Assembly (NCBI RefSeq): GCF_000740785.1
Contig: NZ_JFZB01000007.1
Span: forward strand, 124,001-188,000
DNA from: Paenirhodobacter enshiensis
GTDB taxonomy: Bacteria; Pseudomonadota; Alphaproteobacteria; Rhodobacterales; Rhodobacteraceae
DNA: 64,000 bases
Direction of reading: 5' to 3'
Below, piece by piece: positions 15,269-24,525 of this stretch; positions within the stretch are counted from its first letter, which is position 1, and each line of letters begins with the position of its first letter. The notes under the pieces are model-generated. The model saw only the letters and a list, made by a program, of their open reading frames with translations. It had not been told where the DNA came from and ran no database searches. Position numbers and translations under genes: made by a program.

Positions 15269-17887
15269 ATGACGTCTTCCCAGATAGAGATTTTCGCCAC
15301 CCAGCTCCGCCAGCGGCGCGCGAATTACGAAACGCTCGAGGCTACGGCTGCCGCCTGTCGGCGTGAGATGGAAGGGATGTTCGGCACCTTCGGTCCGGAA
15401 ATGATCGCGGATCAGGAGGCGGCGATAGAGCTCGTGCGTGCCGAGATCCAGGACGTGGAGGTTCTTCGCAGACATTCGATCGTCGACATGCCCGAGGATT
15501 GGTACAGGGGCCCGGGTGAGAACAGTCATCATTGGGGGGCGCTGCACGAGTATCTCAAGACCAAGGGATGGAACCCCGAGACGATCGATTCACTGGACCG
15601 GGCATCGACGGAAGTCGTCTCGCTTCTGGGAAATCCCGCGAAGGACAAGTTCGCCTGCCGAGGGCTGGTCGTGGGATACGTGCAATCTGGCAAGACCGCC
15701 AACATGACGGCGGTCATGGCGAAGTCGGTCGACGCCGGTTACAACATGATCATCGTTCTCGGCGGGGTCACGAACAAGCTGCGCAAGCAGACGCAGGATC
15801 GCTTCGAGAAGGATGTGCTGCGCCATCGCGATCTGTGGCAACTCTACACGACGAGTGCGCCGGATGGAGATTTCGTGCAGCCAGCGAACGGGGGGTTCGT
15901 GCTGCCCGCGGAGGGGCACGCCCAGCTGATCGTGATGAAGAAGGAGGGGAGCCGGCTCAAGCAATTGCGGCGGACGATCTCTCGCACGCCGGCCGTGGTC
16001 CTTCGGGGGCTCAGGGTTCTTCTGATCGATGACGAATGCGACCAGGCGTCTGTTAACTCCGCTCGTGGCGAGTACGACATGACGCGCATCAACGCCGAGA
16101 TCCGCAAGGTTCTGGCTGCCTTGCCTGCCATCAGTTACGTCGGATACACCGCGACACCTTTCGCCAATGTCTTCATAAACCCTTATCCCGATGGTCTCGA
16201 CCAGAATCTGGACGATCTCTATCCGCGCGATTTCATCACCGCGCTGGAGCGTCCGATCGGCTATTTCGGCGCTCGTGAGGTTTTCGGGGGCGACAGTGCC
16301 GAACGCGATGGTGACGATCTCGACATGATCCGGATCCTCGGAAAGGATGAGCCGGACCTCCTCAGGCCGACCTCTCCGAGAGCCAAGGAAGATTTTCGAC
16401 CGGCGATGACCGAGAGCCTCGAGGAGGCGATCCTCTGGTTCATCGCCAGTTGCTCGATCCGACGTTCCCGGGGCCAGGACCGCGAGCACATGTCGATGCT
16501 GGTCCACTCCTCCCCCTATGTTCGTCAGCATGAATACATGTCCTCGCTCATTCGAAACTGGGTCGAGCAGCGAAGGTCCGACTTGATCGCGGGTACCGGC
16601 GAGGTGACGAAGCGGTTCAGGGACGTGTTCGAACGCGAGCGCGAACGTACCGCACCTGCGGGACATGGACGGATCCCCGAGGATTTCGAGACCATCATGG
16701 CTCACGTTCCGGCGGTTCTCGCCGCGTTGAGCTATCCGGTTGAGAACGGAGAGACGGAAGACGAGCTGAGGCTCGATTACACCGGCGATCCCGTCACCTG
16801 CATCGTGGTTGGTGGAACGGTCCTGGCTCGGGGGCTCACGCTGGAGGGGCTTTGCGTCTCGTTCTTCCTGCGAACCTCGAAGCAGTATGACACATTGCTC
16901 CAGATGGGGCGTTGGTTCGGCTATCGCCGTGGCTACGAGGATCTTCCGCGCCTGTGGACGACGGAGGATCTCGCTTCGAAGTTCCGTTCCCTCGCGACGA
17001 TCGAGGAGGAAATTCGCGAGGACATCGCAGTCTATCGCGAGAACAAGCTCACGCCGCGCGACTTCGCGGTCAAGGTGCGCGCCATTCCCGGCATGGCGAT
17101 CACCGCCGCGACCAAGATGAAGCACGCCTTCCGCACGAGCATGAGTTTCTCGGGGAAACACGTCCAGACCATCCGTTTCGACCATCGCGACGGCGAGGTC
17201 GTCGGGGGCAACTGGCACGCGGCCTCGCGGCTCGTCGATACGATGCTGGCGACGATCACTCCCGAGACGAAGAAGCAGGGACTTCTCTTCCGGAAGGTTC
17301 CCTTCGCCACCGTTCGTCGGTTTCTCGCGGATACCGAGATCTCCGAGGAACACATGGATCTCAAGAAATCGCACCTCATCGGCTATCTCGACGAGGAGGG
17401 AAATGCCTTGGGAGAGTGGGATGTCGCCATCATCCAGACGGCATCGGGCATGAAGTCCGCGAAGCCGCTCGGGGGCCTCGGGCATGTCGATACGATGCGG
17501 CGGTCGAGACTTCGGGAGGCCTCTCCCCGCTACGCCGACATCAAGGCCTTGATGTCCAAAGCCGATATCCTGATCGACGCGGAGCGAGAACCGGAGGGCG
17601 AAGGCGACTGGACCAGCTACAAGGATTGTCGTCCCGAGATTCCGTTGCTTCTGCTCTATCTGATCGACGCGCAATCAGCGCCGATGGTGCGCAAATCCCA
17701 CGCCGACAAGCCGTCGTCGCGCGTCGCGCTCGACGCCATCGCGGATCTCGTCGGGTTCGGGATCGTCTTTCCGGGCGCGAAGGATCATTCCGGTGGGTAC
17801 TTCTCCGTAGACATCGAGCCTCCGGCACTCGAGGAAACCGAGGAGGGCGAGGACCAGATCGAGGAGGTCGAGGGTGGTCAAGACTGA
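15269..17887 (+). CDS. Z1-domain superfamily-II helicase-like ATPase (Mza-type defence)
   Basis: An 872-residue protein. Walker A is in VGYVQSGKTANM (about residue 134), the Walker B-like motif in LLIDDECDQASVN (about 253), and GYTATPFANVFIN (about 293) is the motif III equivalent. The diagnostic Z1 block, with ARGLTLEGL and YDTLLQMGRWFGYRRGYEDL, lies at about 513-555. The family accompanies MORC/MutL-like ATPases in restriction-like operons (Iyer, Abhiman and Aravind 2008) and is a component of the Mza system described by Gao et al. 2020. It probably translocates on or remodels DNA. Start ATG 15269 is chosen because the open frame upstream is unlike coding sequence. It is the first gene of a five-gene operon and overlaps the next gene by 14 bases. 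Confidence 0.88.
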   Translation: MTSSQIEIFATQLRQRRANYETLEATAAACRREMEGMFGTFGPEMIADQEAAIELVRAEIQDVEVLRRHSIVDMPEDWYRGPGENSHHWGALHEYLKTKGWNPETIDSLDRASTEVVSLLGNPAKDKFACRGLVVGYVQSGKTANMTAVMAKSVDAGYNMIIVLGGVTNKLRKQTQDRFEKDVLRHRDLWQLYTTSAPDGDFVQPANGGFVLPAEGHAQLIVMKKEGSRLKQLRRTISRTPAVVLRGLRVLLIDDECDQASVNSARGEYDMTRINAEIRKVLAALPAISYVGYTATPFANVFINPYPDGLDQNLDDLYPRDFITALERPIGYFGAREVFGGDSAERDGDDLDMIRILGKDEPDLLRPTSPRAKEDFRPAMTESLEEAILWFIASCSIRRSRGQDREHMSMLVHSSPYVRQHEYMSSLIRNWVEQRRSDLIAGTGEVTKRFRDVFERERERTAPAGHGRIPEDFETIMAHVPAVLAALSYPVENGETEDELRLDYTGDPVTCIVVGGTVLARGLTLEGLCVSFFLRTSKQYDTLLQMGRWFGYRRGYEDLPRLWTTEDLASKFRSLATIEEEIREDIAVYRENKLTPRDFAVKVRAIPGMAITAATKMKHAFRTSMSFSGKHVQTIRFDHRDGEVVGGNWHAASRLVDTMLATITPETKKQGLLFRKVPFATVRRFLADTEISEEHMDLKKSHLIGYLDEEGNALGEWDVAIIQTASGMKSAKPLGGLGHVDTMRRSRLREASPRYADIKALMSKADILIDAEREPEGEGDWTSYKDCRPEIPLLLLYLIDAQSAPMVRKSHADKPSSRVALDAIADLVGFGIVFPGAKDHSGGYFSVDIEPPALEETEEGEDQIEEVEGGQD

Positions 17888-18884
17888 GGGGGCATCGCTC
17901 GAGCGAGAGTGGGCCGAGATCAGAGCCTCCGGTCGGGGAGACGGGGTTCTCGAGGTTCCGAGCCGGGCGACGGCCGTGACGACCGGCTACGGCAATGTTC
18001 GCATGGCCATCGGTCCGCGCGGCGAGCCGCGGCTGCTGATCCCGGTGGGGCGCCCGGGTGCCCGCTCGAACGTCAGCGGGGGGCGCAATCTGTTGATCAT
18101 GCGCTCGTCGTTCCGAATGGCGGATGGGCTCGAACATTTCATCGACATCACCCTGCGCAACTCTCGATTGAGCCCGGTCTTCACCGAATTGGTCGGCGAG
18201 ATCATGACGCGCCTTGAAAGCGGGGAAGCTCCGGAAGCCGCCTTGCAAGGGACCATCCGGGATTTTCGCAATCTTCTCGCGAAGGGGCCGGAGGGCGAGA
18301 TCGCGCCGGAGGCGGTCGCCGGTCTGATCGGGGAACTTGTCATCCTCGAACGCCTCGCCGGTCTGAGGGCGGATATCATCGACAGCTGGACGGGCCCCGT
18401 CGGACAGCGGCACGATTTTCGTCGGCGCAGCATCGCGATCGAGGTCAAGACATCGTCGCGCTCAGATGCCTCGCGCGTGACGATACACGGATCCGAGCAG
18501 CTCTTGCCGCCGTCGGGGGGGAGCTTGAATCTGGTACATGTTCGCCTGGAGCCGGTGGCCGATGGCGCGCTGTCCGTCGAGAGTTTGCATCGCGCCCTCG
18601 TCGAACATGGCGTCGACGAGGTGGTGCTGGATCAACGGCTCGCCGAACTGGGATGTCGTGATCCCGAAGCCGAGGAATGGAACGCCACGCGCTTCGCGCT
18701 GGAGGGTTTGGACGTCTACGACGTTTCTCCGGGCTTTCCCTCGATCACCCCGGAGATCTTTCCGGACGGAAGACTGCCCACCGGGATCGCGTCGCTGTCC
18801 TACGAAATCGATCTTTCACTGGCGCGTGCGTTCCTGCTCGACCGTGGGCGGGAAGACGCATTGTTCTCGGATTTCACCTCATGA
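17874..18884 (+). CDS. PD-(D/E)XK nuclease-like protein (DUF4420 type)
   Basis: A 336-residue protein with a GTG start inside the 3' end of the Z1 gene. The segment GLIGELVILERL (about residue 155) and then HDFRRRSIAIEVKTSSR (about 180-197) give the E...D...ExK arrangement of restriction-endonuclease-fold nucleases; this layout matches PF14390/DUF4420 proteins that sit beside Z1 genes. It is the likely DNA-cleaving effector of the operon. Its stop overlaps the next start (ATGA), so it is translated with the GHKL ATPase. No methyltransferase domain is present; Dcm is separate. Confidence 0.8.
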   Translation: MVKTEGASLEREWAEIRASGRGDGVLEVPSRATAVTTGYGNVRMAIGPRGEPRLLIPVGRPGARSNVSGGRNLLIMRSSFRMADGLEHFIDITLRNSRLSPVFTELVGEIMTRLESGEAPEAALQGTIRDFRNLLAKGPEGEIAPEAVAGLIGELVILERLAGLRADIIDSWTGPVGQRHDFRRRSIAIEVKTSSRSDASRVTIHGSEQLLPPSGGSLNLVHVRLEPVADGALSVESLHRALVEHGVDEVVLDQRLAELGCRDPEAEEWNATRFALEGLDVYDVSPGFPSITPEIFPDGRLPTGIASLSYEIDLSLARAFLLDRGREDALFSDFTS

Positions 18885-20731
18885 CCCCACTCGATCTGCA
18901 CAGCGAGAGATTCGCTCGCACCGGAAATATCGCCGGCGAGGGCTTTCGGCGCCTGCTGGGACGGCCCGCGCTCGGGCTTCTGCAAACCGTGGTGCGCGAG
19001 GCCTTGCAGAATTCGATCGACGCCGCCCCCGAGGGCAACGCCGTAGAGATACTGCTGAGGTTCAGGACGCTCGACGGCGGAACGCTTCAGACCTTGCGAG
19101 AGCGGGTCTTCAACGTCTTGCCGCCCGACGAGGCGGATCCGGCGTCCGAGGCGGATGGCGGAACGAACCTGCGACGACTTCTGGCCGGGGATCGGGTGTC
19201 GGTGCTGGAGATCGCGGACTTCAACACCAGCGGTCTCGCCGGGCCGACCCGTGCCGATGTCGCTGCGGGAGATGACCCACTCGATTTCGTCAACTTCCTG
19301 AGAAACGTCGGCGCGGCACGAGATACGCATCAGGGAGGAGGCACCTACGGCTACGGCAAGACGTCGCTTTATGCGCTCAGCCAAGTCTCGAGCATCCTCG
19401 CCGATACCTGGACCACTTGCGATGGCAAGCCGGTCCGTCGGGTCATGGGATGCCACCTCGGTGATGCGTTCGAGGCTGATCTGGACGGAAAACGCCGTCG
19501 TTTCACCGGGCGGCACTGGTGGGGACGCGACGACGGCGAAGGTGGCGTGGACCCCGTGGAAGGGGATGACGCGATCGAGTTGGCCGAAGCTCTGGGGCTT
19601 CCGGAGCGGGCCGGTGGCCGGACCGGAACGACGATCGCGATCATCGCTCCTCATCTGGATCCGGAGGAGGATCTTCTGCGCGCGGAACTGGTCGAAACCG
19701 TTCTGCTGAACTTCTGGCCGAGAATGTGCGCGTTCACTCCCGCGGCGAGGCGGGTCGTGGTCCGTCTGGAGGTCGAGGGACGGCGGATCGAGATTCCGCC
19801 CCCCGAAGCGTACCCGCCGCTCGATCTCTATGCCCGGGCGTTGCGCAACGTGCATGGCTCGGGCGTCGGGGAGGTTCGCACCGTTCGCAGCGCACGGCCT
19901 GCCGCCGATCTCGGCCGTCTCTCCATCGTCAGGGGGCTTCGCGCTCCGCGTCACGTCCTCGCCCTGAAGAACGGGAACCCCATTCTCGGGCAGGCGCATT
20001 CCATCGCCTTGATGCGGCCGGTCGAACTGGTCGTGCGCTACCTTCCGGGCGAAGCTTTTCCGGACAAGCGTTTCGAGTGGGCCGGTGTCTTCATCTGCTC
20101 GGACGACGCCGAAATCGAGAAGGCATTCGCCTCGGCGGAACCGCCGGCTCACGATGACTGGAGCCCGGACATGTTGCCGAAGGGCAGGACGAAGACCTTC
20201 GTCAACGTCGCCTTGCGCGAGCTGAAGGAGGTTGCCGCGACCTATGTCCGGCCACGGGCTGCCCTGGGCGATGCCGAAGAACGCGGCCCCTCCGTCGCGC
20301 GAACGGCCACCCGGCTCGGAAAACTTCTGTCCGGTATCTCGGGGCGCGGCCCGGGACGCAATGTATCCGCCGGCGGGGCGGGGAACAGGAAGGCGATCTC
20401 GATCTCCGCGGCGCGGTTCGTGGGGCTGGAGCATGTCGGGGGCCGGCGCATCGCGCACTTCGAAGCGGATCTGACCAACGATGGCAGCAGGCCTGGTCTT
20501 GTACTGCGCGCGAGTCCTCATCTGGTGCTCGATGGCGGCTCCACCTCGTCGGCTGATCTTCCCGATGAAATGGCCGTGGCGCTGCTGGATCTGTCTCTTG
20601 CGGGAAGGACCGCCGGCGCCGAAGGTCTTCGCATCGAGGATGCGCAGGGGGGCGTCTCCTGTCGTGTCACCGTGCCGGATGAAGCCGCTGTCGGGATCGC
20701 GTTCGGATTCGGCGAGGGAGACGGGGCATGA
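18881..20731 (+). CDS. MORC/MutL-like GHKL ATPase
   Basis: A 616-residue protein starting MTPLDLHSERFARTGNIAGE. The GHKL ATP-binding elements are visible: N-box VVREALQNSIDAA (about residue 43; Glu and Asn conserved), G1 box EIADFNTSGLAG (about 109), and a glycine-rich lid GGGTYGYGKTSLYALSQ (about 150-166) resembling the GFGKS element of MORC proteins. The C-terminal ~300 residues are not recognised. Such ATPases act as ATP-gated clamps in prokaryotic restriction-like systems. It overlaps both neighbours by ATGA, giving tight translational coupling with the nuclease and the following gene. Confidence 0.85.
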   Translation: MTPLDLHSERFARTGNIAGEGFRRLLGRPALGLLQTVVREALQNSIDAAPEGNAVEILLRFRTLDGGTLQTLRERVFNVLPPDEADPASEADGGTNLRRLLAGDRVSVLEIADFNTSGLAGPTRADVAAGDDPLDFVNFLRNVGAARDTHQGGGTYGYGKTSLYALSQVSSILADTWTTCDGKPVRRVMGCHLGDAFEADLDGKRRRFTGRHWWGRDDGEGGVDPVEGDDAIELAEALGLPERAGGRTGTTIAIIAPHLDPEEDLLRAELVETVLLNFWPRMCAFTPAARRVVVRLEVEGRRIEIPPPEAYPPLDLYARALRNVHGSGVGEVRTVRSARPAADLGRLSIVRGLRAPRHVLALKNGNPILGQAHSIALMRPVELVVRYLPGEAFPDKRFEWAGVFICSDDAEIEKAFASAEPPAHDDWSPDMLPKGRTKTFVNVALRELKEVAATYVRPRAALGDAEERGPSVARTATRLGKLLSGISGRGPGRNVSAGGAGNRKAISISAARFVGLEHVGGRRIAHFEADLTNDGSRPGLVLRASPHLVLDGGSTSSADLPDEMAVALLDLSLAGRTAGAEGLRIEDAQGGVSCRVTVPDEAAVGIAFGFGEGDGA

Positions 20732-21645
20732 CGACCAACTTCGCCCTTCCTTTCCTCACTCTGCCGGACGAGGCGGTCACGCTTGCGCACTGGATGATCG
20801 GTCGGGTCGGGGAACCGCCCGCTCCGATGGGGCCGGTTCTCGACAACTGGGATTATGCCGCCGACGTCGAAGTCCGGACTTCCATCCGGATCGACATCTC
20901 CGATGCGGCGAAGATGCTCGCCATTCCGGAGGAGGAGCTGAAACTCGCGGTCGTCCTGAAGATCGGGACCGGGCGTGGACGGTTTCCGAGGGTGATGGAG
21001 CGCGTCAGCACCATCCCGCTGGATCTGCATGCGGCGCAGCCATTGGACCTCGAGGCCCTCGTGCCGGGAGGCAAGCTGTCGGGACGCGTGTATCTGAGGT
21101 TGGATGTCGTCCTGGCTGCGCCGTCCCTGACGCAGGACAGTCCGCTGTCGCCTTCGCGGGTCGGTTCCCGTCTGTGGTCGCGCGAATTCTCCGTCGAACT
21201 CGAGGATGGTGGAGAAAACCGGTTCCCGATCGAGGTCGTCTCCTTCGTCAAGGTCTTCCCCGGTCATCCGCATGTCGCGGCTCCCTGGTACCTGTCTTGG
21301 CGCCCGGGCGGGCTGGCCGCGGATTTCGTCGGTGCGGTGCGCCTCTACGTCAATTCCGATCATCAGGGATTGGCGGAGCGGGTCGTGGATGGTGACAGGC
21401 TGACTCTCGAGGCCATTCTCGGCGATGTCATGGTGCAGATGGTCGGAGCGGTTCTCGATGCGGAGGACCTCGGCGATCAGCTGGGCGACTGCGAGGACGG
21501 CTCGGTCGGGGCGCAGATCTCGGGGTGGATGGAGCTCGCTTTCCAGGGGCGTTCATTGGAGGAGGTCCGGGGGCTCCGGCGCTCTCAGCCCGGCAATTTC
21601 CATGCTTGCCTGCACGCCGCCGCGGATCTGGGGGACATGGAATGA
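20728..21645 (+). CDS. Unrecognised component of the Z1/MORC operon, 305 aa
   Basis: It overlaps the ATPase gene (ATGA) and the next gene (ATGA), so it belongs to the same translation unit. It is rich in beta-forming segments (for example SGRVYLRLDVVLAAP, REFSVELEDGGENRFPIEVV), with a conserved-looking WYLSWRPGGLAADF motif near residue 190. No nuclease, ATPase or membrane signature is seen. It may correspond to one of the uncharacterised subunits of Mza-like loci; I cannot name a family. The most likely role is a structural or recognition subunit (inference from context). Confidence 0.7.
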   Translation: MTTNFALPFLTLPDEAVTLAHWMIGRVGEPPAPMGPVLDNWDYAADVEVRTSIRIDISDAAKMLAIPEEELKLAVVLKIGTGRGRFPRVMERVSTIPLDLHAAQPLDLEALVPGGKLSGRVYLRLDVVLAAPSLTQDSPLSPSRVGSRLWSREFSVELEDGGENRFPIEVVSFVKVFPGHPHVAAPWYLSWRPGGLAADFVGAVRLYVNSDHQGLAERVVDGDRLTLEAILGDVMVQMVGAVLDAEDLGDQLGDCEDGSVGAQISGWMELAFQGRSLEEVRGLRRSQPGNFHACLHAAADLGDME

Positions 21646-22469
21646 GCAACGTCAAGCTGGTGCCACGGCTGAATGACATCGGCGTCACCCGCTGCATGGA
21701 GGATCTGGACCGGATCGAGGAACGAGAAGCCGAGCGGATGGATGTCGGCCGCAGGCTCACGGAATACGAACCTTGGATCTGGTGCGCTCCGAGCGGAGGG
21801 TCCCTTTCCGACGAACTCGTGCGCGAAATTCATGCTCGCGTTCTCGATATCGCCGCACGGCACGGCTGTCCGAGCAAGGCGAGCGATGCATGCAAGGTCG
21901 CCTTCGATGTCGAGGTGGCCAAATGGTTCGCCGAGAATTCCGCCATGGGTTCTCCTGAATTCCTGCGCGACGATATCTGGTCCTTCCTGTCCTGCGTCAT
22001 GCTCCAGGAGGTCGTGATCTGGCGCTATTCGGCGCGACAGAGGCCACGCTTCGCGGGCGGCGTCCGCAATACCTTTCAGAGACTCTGGATGAGAGGGCGT
22101 ACTCTCGATCTCGGTGTCCCGGCGGGAAAGGGGCGCTGGCGGCTTCTCGAGGGGCTGAGCGAGGACGCCATGGTCCAGATCTTCGAGCGCGCATCGATCG
22201 CGTCGGATGCGGTGATGTCACGGGCCATCGCGACGGGGTGGCTCGATTGCGCTGGACGCATCGGTCGTGGTCGAATGGAAGATGTCATGCGCCGCGCCAT
22301 GAAACTTCTGAGGTTGCGCAACCAGATCGTCGACCTCTCGTACCTGCCGCCCGAGGATCTTGCCATGGAAGTCGAGAGGGCCTTCACGCGATCGTCCGAG
22401 ACGATCCCGAGTGAGGCCGCGCGGTCAGAACCGCCCGACGATCTCGCGGATCACGCGGGCGATGCGTAA
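21642..22469 (+). CDS. Last gene of the Z1/MORC operon, all-alpha protein, 275 aa
   Basis: The ATG overlaps the previous stop. The protein is mainly helical, with blocks such as WIWCAPSGGSLSDELVREIH and DDIWSFLSCVMLQEVVIWRY and an Arg-rich patch RNTFQRLWMRGRTLDLG. It vaguely resembles the DUF6339 family found near defence genes (recalled, not checked). The last 45 bases overlap the convergent dcm gene on the other strand, so the two 3' ends were probably always inherited together. Function unknown. Confidence 0.7.
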   Translation: MSNVKLVPRLNDIGVTRCMEDLDRIEEREAERMDVGRRLTEYEPWIWCAPSGGSLSDELVREIHARVLDIAARHGCPSKASDACKVAFDVEVAKWFAENSAMGSPEFLRDDIWSFLSCVMLQEVVIWRYSARQRPRFAGGVRNTFQRLWMRGRTLDLGVPAGKGRWRLLEGLSEDAMVQIFERASIASDAVMSRAIATGWLDCAGRIGRGRMEDVMRRAMKLLRLRNQIVDLSYLPPEDLAMEVERAFTRSSETIPSEAARSEPPDDLADHAGDA

Positions 22470-23933
22470 TGCCAGAAACGGCGGGACCGCATTGCCGACC
22501 TGATGGTATTGTTGCGTCCTGTTTCCGCAGAAGACGTAGTTGTCGGGGAATGTCTGCAGACGTGCCGCTTCTCGCACGGTCAAGGACCTCACCTGCGATG
22601 GATCCGGATGGATGAAATAATGACCGTCCTTCGATATGTGACTGGTCACCGTGGTGGAAGGACGTTCCGCGATCTGCACCCGGAACCTGTCGGCGAAGGC
22701 GCCGGTGTCGCGATTGCGGTGATCGGGCAGCAGAAAGCTCGGGAATTCCGAAAGTTTCGGCGATCTTCCATGTTCGTGACCGAAGGCGGCGACGAACAGA
22801 TAGCGACCGAGGTCGGCCGCGATATGTGAACGGGTCTCGTGGTCGCCCATGCGTTGCAACCGCGGGTCGATCAGCCATTCGGCGAGATCCGCGGACATGG
22901 CGCGGCCGTTCGCGCGGAATGCCGAGCGGCGGCGGTCCGTCGCCCGGGCGAGCCCGTCTCGTTCGAGCTGCACGAGATACTTGCGCACCTTGCCATCCAC
23001 CTCCTGGCTCGCGACGAGGTGCTCCGCATGTTCGAACACGACCTCGCGCCATGCCGTGGCGTCGTCTCGCTGACGGCTCAAGCCGCTGCGCAGGGCAGGG
23101 AGATCGCTCAGGACGGCGCCGACGGTCGAGCGCGCTTCCTCGGCGATCGTGGGCATGAGGGCCGCCGTCCCCTCGGGCAGGGGCAGATCGGCGCGAATGC
23201 CCACAATGAACACCCGATGTCTGGCTTGCGGCACCCCATGCTCCTCGGCATGCACGATGAAGTCACGTGCCGCGTAATCGTCCGAATGCCGCGGAGCGGA
23301 AAGCGGCATGAGCTTGTAGCCGTCTCCGGCCTTGCGCAGGTCGTCGAGGACGCGGTCGAAGATCTCTCCTCCATCCACCTTGCTGGACAGCAGCCCCTTC
23401 ACGTTTTCCATGACGAACACGGCCGGTCGGAGGCGGTCGAGGATGGAGACATATTCCCGATAGAGATAGTGGCGCCGGTCATGTTCGGGGACATAGTCGG
23501 CGACGCCCTTGTTCCGCGACCGTCCCGCCAGGCTGTAGGCTTGGCAAGGGGGGCCCCCGATGAGGATCGTCTTGCCGCCATGACCTTCCCTGGTACGGTC
23601 GAGGATCCCGGCGATCTCGTCGAAGACCCCGGGCTGTCCGAGTTCCATGCGACGCGCTTCGTCGCAAGCGTCCGCCCAACGCGATGGGTGAAGTTCCGAC
23701 CAATCCGGCAAGGGTTTTCCGGCGTTCAGGGCCGCGTAGTATTCATCGGGAAAGCCTGCCTCGAAGCCTCGCAGGAAGGCGCGCAGACGCAGGGTTCGTA
23801 CCTCTACTTCCTCCTTCTCGATCGAGAGGCGGATCTTCATGCGCGTGTCGGTCTCTCGCCCCGCGGCCGAGAACCCCTCTCCCAAGCCGCCCGGCCCCGC
23901 GAAGAGGTCGATGATGCCGAAATTGCCACTCAT
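22425..23933 (-). CDS. dcm: DNA (cytosine-5)-methyltransferase, Dcm type
   Basis: A 502-residue SAM-dependent enzyme making 5-methylcytosine. It has motif I IDLFAGPGGLGEGF, motif IV GGPPCQAYSLAGR (catalytic Cys), motif VI FVMENVKGLL, motif VIII QARHRVFIVG, and motifs IX/X TVREAARLQTFP and QVGNAVPP. The target-recognition region lies between motifs VIII and IX. Start ATG 23933 is chosen because MSGNFGIIDLFAG begins right before motif I and has an AGGTGAAG site; upstream sequence is not conserved-looking. It is convergent with the Z1/MORC operon (45-base overlap) and divergent from vsr. It likely protects host DNA from the PD-(D/E)XK nuclease. Confidence 0.93.
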   Translation of the reverse strand: MSGNFGIIDLFAGPGGLGEGFSAAGRETDTRMKIRLSIEKEEVEVRTLRLRAFLRGFEAGFPDEYYAALNAGKPLPDWSELHPSRWADACDEARRMELGQPGVFDEIAGILDRTREGHGGKTILIGGPPCQAYSLAGRSRNKGVADYVPEHDRRHYLYREYVSILDRLRPAVFVMENVKGLLSSKVDGGEIFDRVLDDLRKAGDGYKLMPLSAPRHSDDYAARDFIVHAEEHGVPQARHRVFIVGIRADLPLPEGTAALMPTIAEEARSTVGAVLSDLPALRSGLSRQRDDATAWREVVFEHAEHLVASQEVDGKVRKYLVQLERDGLARATDRRRSAFRANGRAMSADLAEWLIDPRLQRMGDHETRSHIAADLGRYLFVAAFGHEHGRSPKLSEFPSFLLPDHRNRDTGAFADRFRVQIAERPSTTVTSHISKDGHYFIHPDPSQVRSLTVREAARLQTFPDNYVFCGNRTQQYHQVGNAVPPFLALRIARVIREIVGRF

Positions 23934-24003
23934 TCGCTTCACCTTTTCCTGAGCCCTTCTAGACTGAAGGCCTCGGGATGTGCCAGGGGCAAAAGGGTGG
24001 GGC

Positions 24004-24525
24004 ATGGTGGATACAGTTTCGGCCGAGACGCGATCACGCATGATGGCTTCGGTGCGACGCAGGGACACCAAGCCCGAGATCGCCGTTCGCAAGGCTCTTC
24101 ACGCGGCGGGATTTCGTTTTCGGGTCGATGTACGATCGCTGCCGGGCTCTCCGGATATCGTGCTCGCCAGATGGAAGACCGCCGTTTTCGTTCATGGCTG
24201 CTTCTGGCATCGGCATGACGGATGCTTCCATGCGGCCATGCCGGCGACCCGCCCCGAGTTTTGGCAATCGAAGTTCGACGCCAACGTCGCCCGAGATCGG
24301 AAAAGCGAGGAGGCCTTGCTTCATCTTGGATGGAAAGTCGCGATCGTCTGGGAGTGCGGCCTCTCCGCCAAAGAGAGCGAGGGCACGATCCGCGACCTGA
24401 TCGGGTTCATTCGTGCTCGAGAAACTTCGCTCTCAGGAGCTGAATTTCCGGGAAGCCCACCTCGATTGCGTGACGTCGCATGTTCGGCTTCGGCGGTGGA
24501 TGCAGGGGGAGAACAGGATGCCTGA
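24004..24525 (+). CDS. vsr: Very short patch repair endonuclease
   Basis: A 173-residue Vsr family protein that nicks DNA 5' of a T:G mismatch arising from deamination of 5-methylcytosine. It starts MVDTVSAETRSRMMASVRRR, then has RDTKPEIAVRKALHAAGFRF, the catalytic Asp in LPGSPDIVLARWKT, and zinc-binding VHGCFWHRHDGC. The usual protein is ~140-150 residues; here the last ~40 (after LIGFIRARETS) form an unrecognised tail. It is transcribed away from dcm with 70 bp between starts, the common partner arrangement. Confidence 0.93.
   Translation: MVDTVSAETRSRMMASVRRRDTKPEIAVRKALHAAGFRFRVDVRSLPGSPDIVLARWKTAVFVHGCFWHRHDGCFHAAMPATRPEFWQSKFDANVARDRKSEEALLHLGWKVAIVWECGLSAKESEGTIRDLIGFIRARETSLSGAEFPGSPPRLRDVACSASAVDAGGEQDA

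Noticed and set aside
15590-17674. A 694-codon minus-strand open frame opposite the Z1 gene
   Set aside because: Shadow of the Z1 coding sequence, Arg-rich and without domains.
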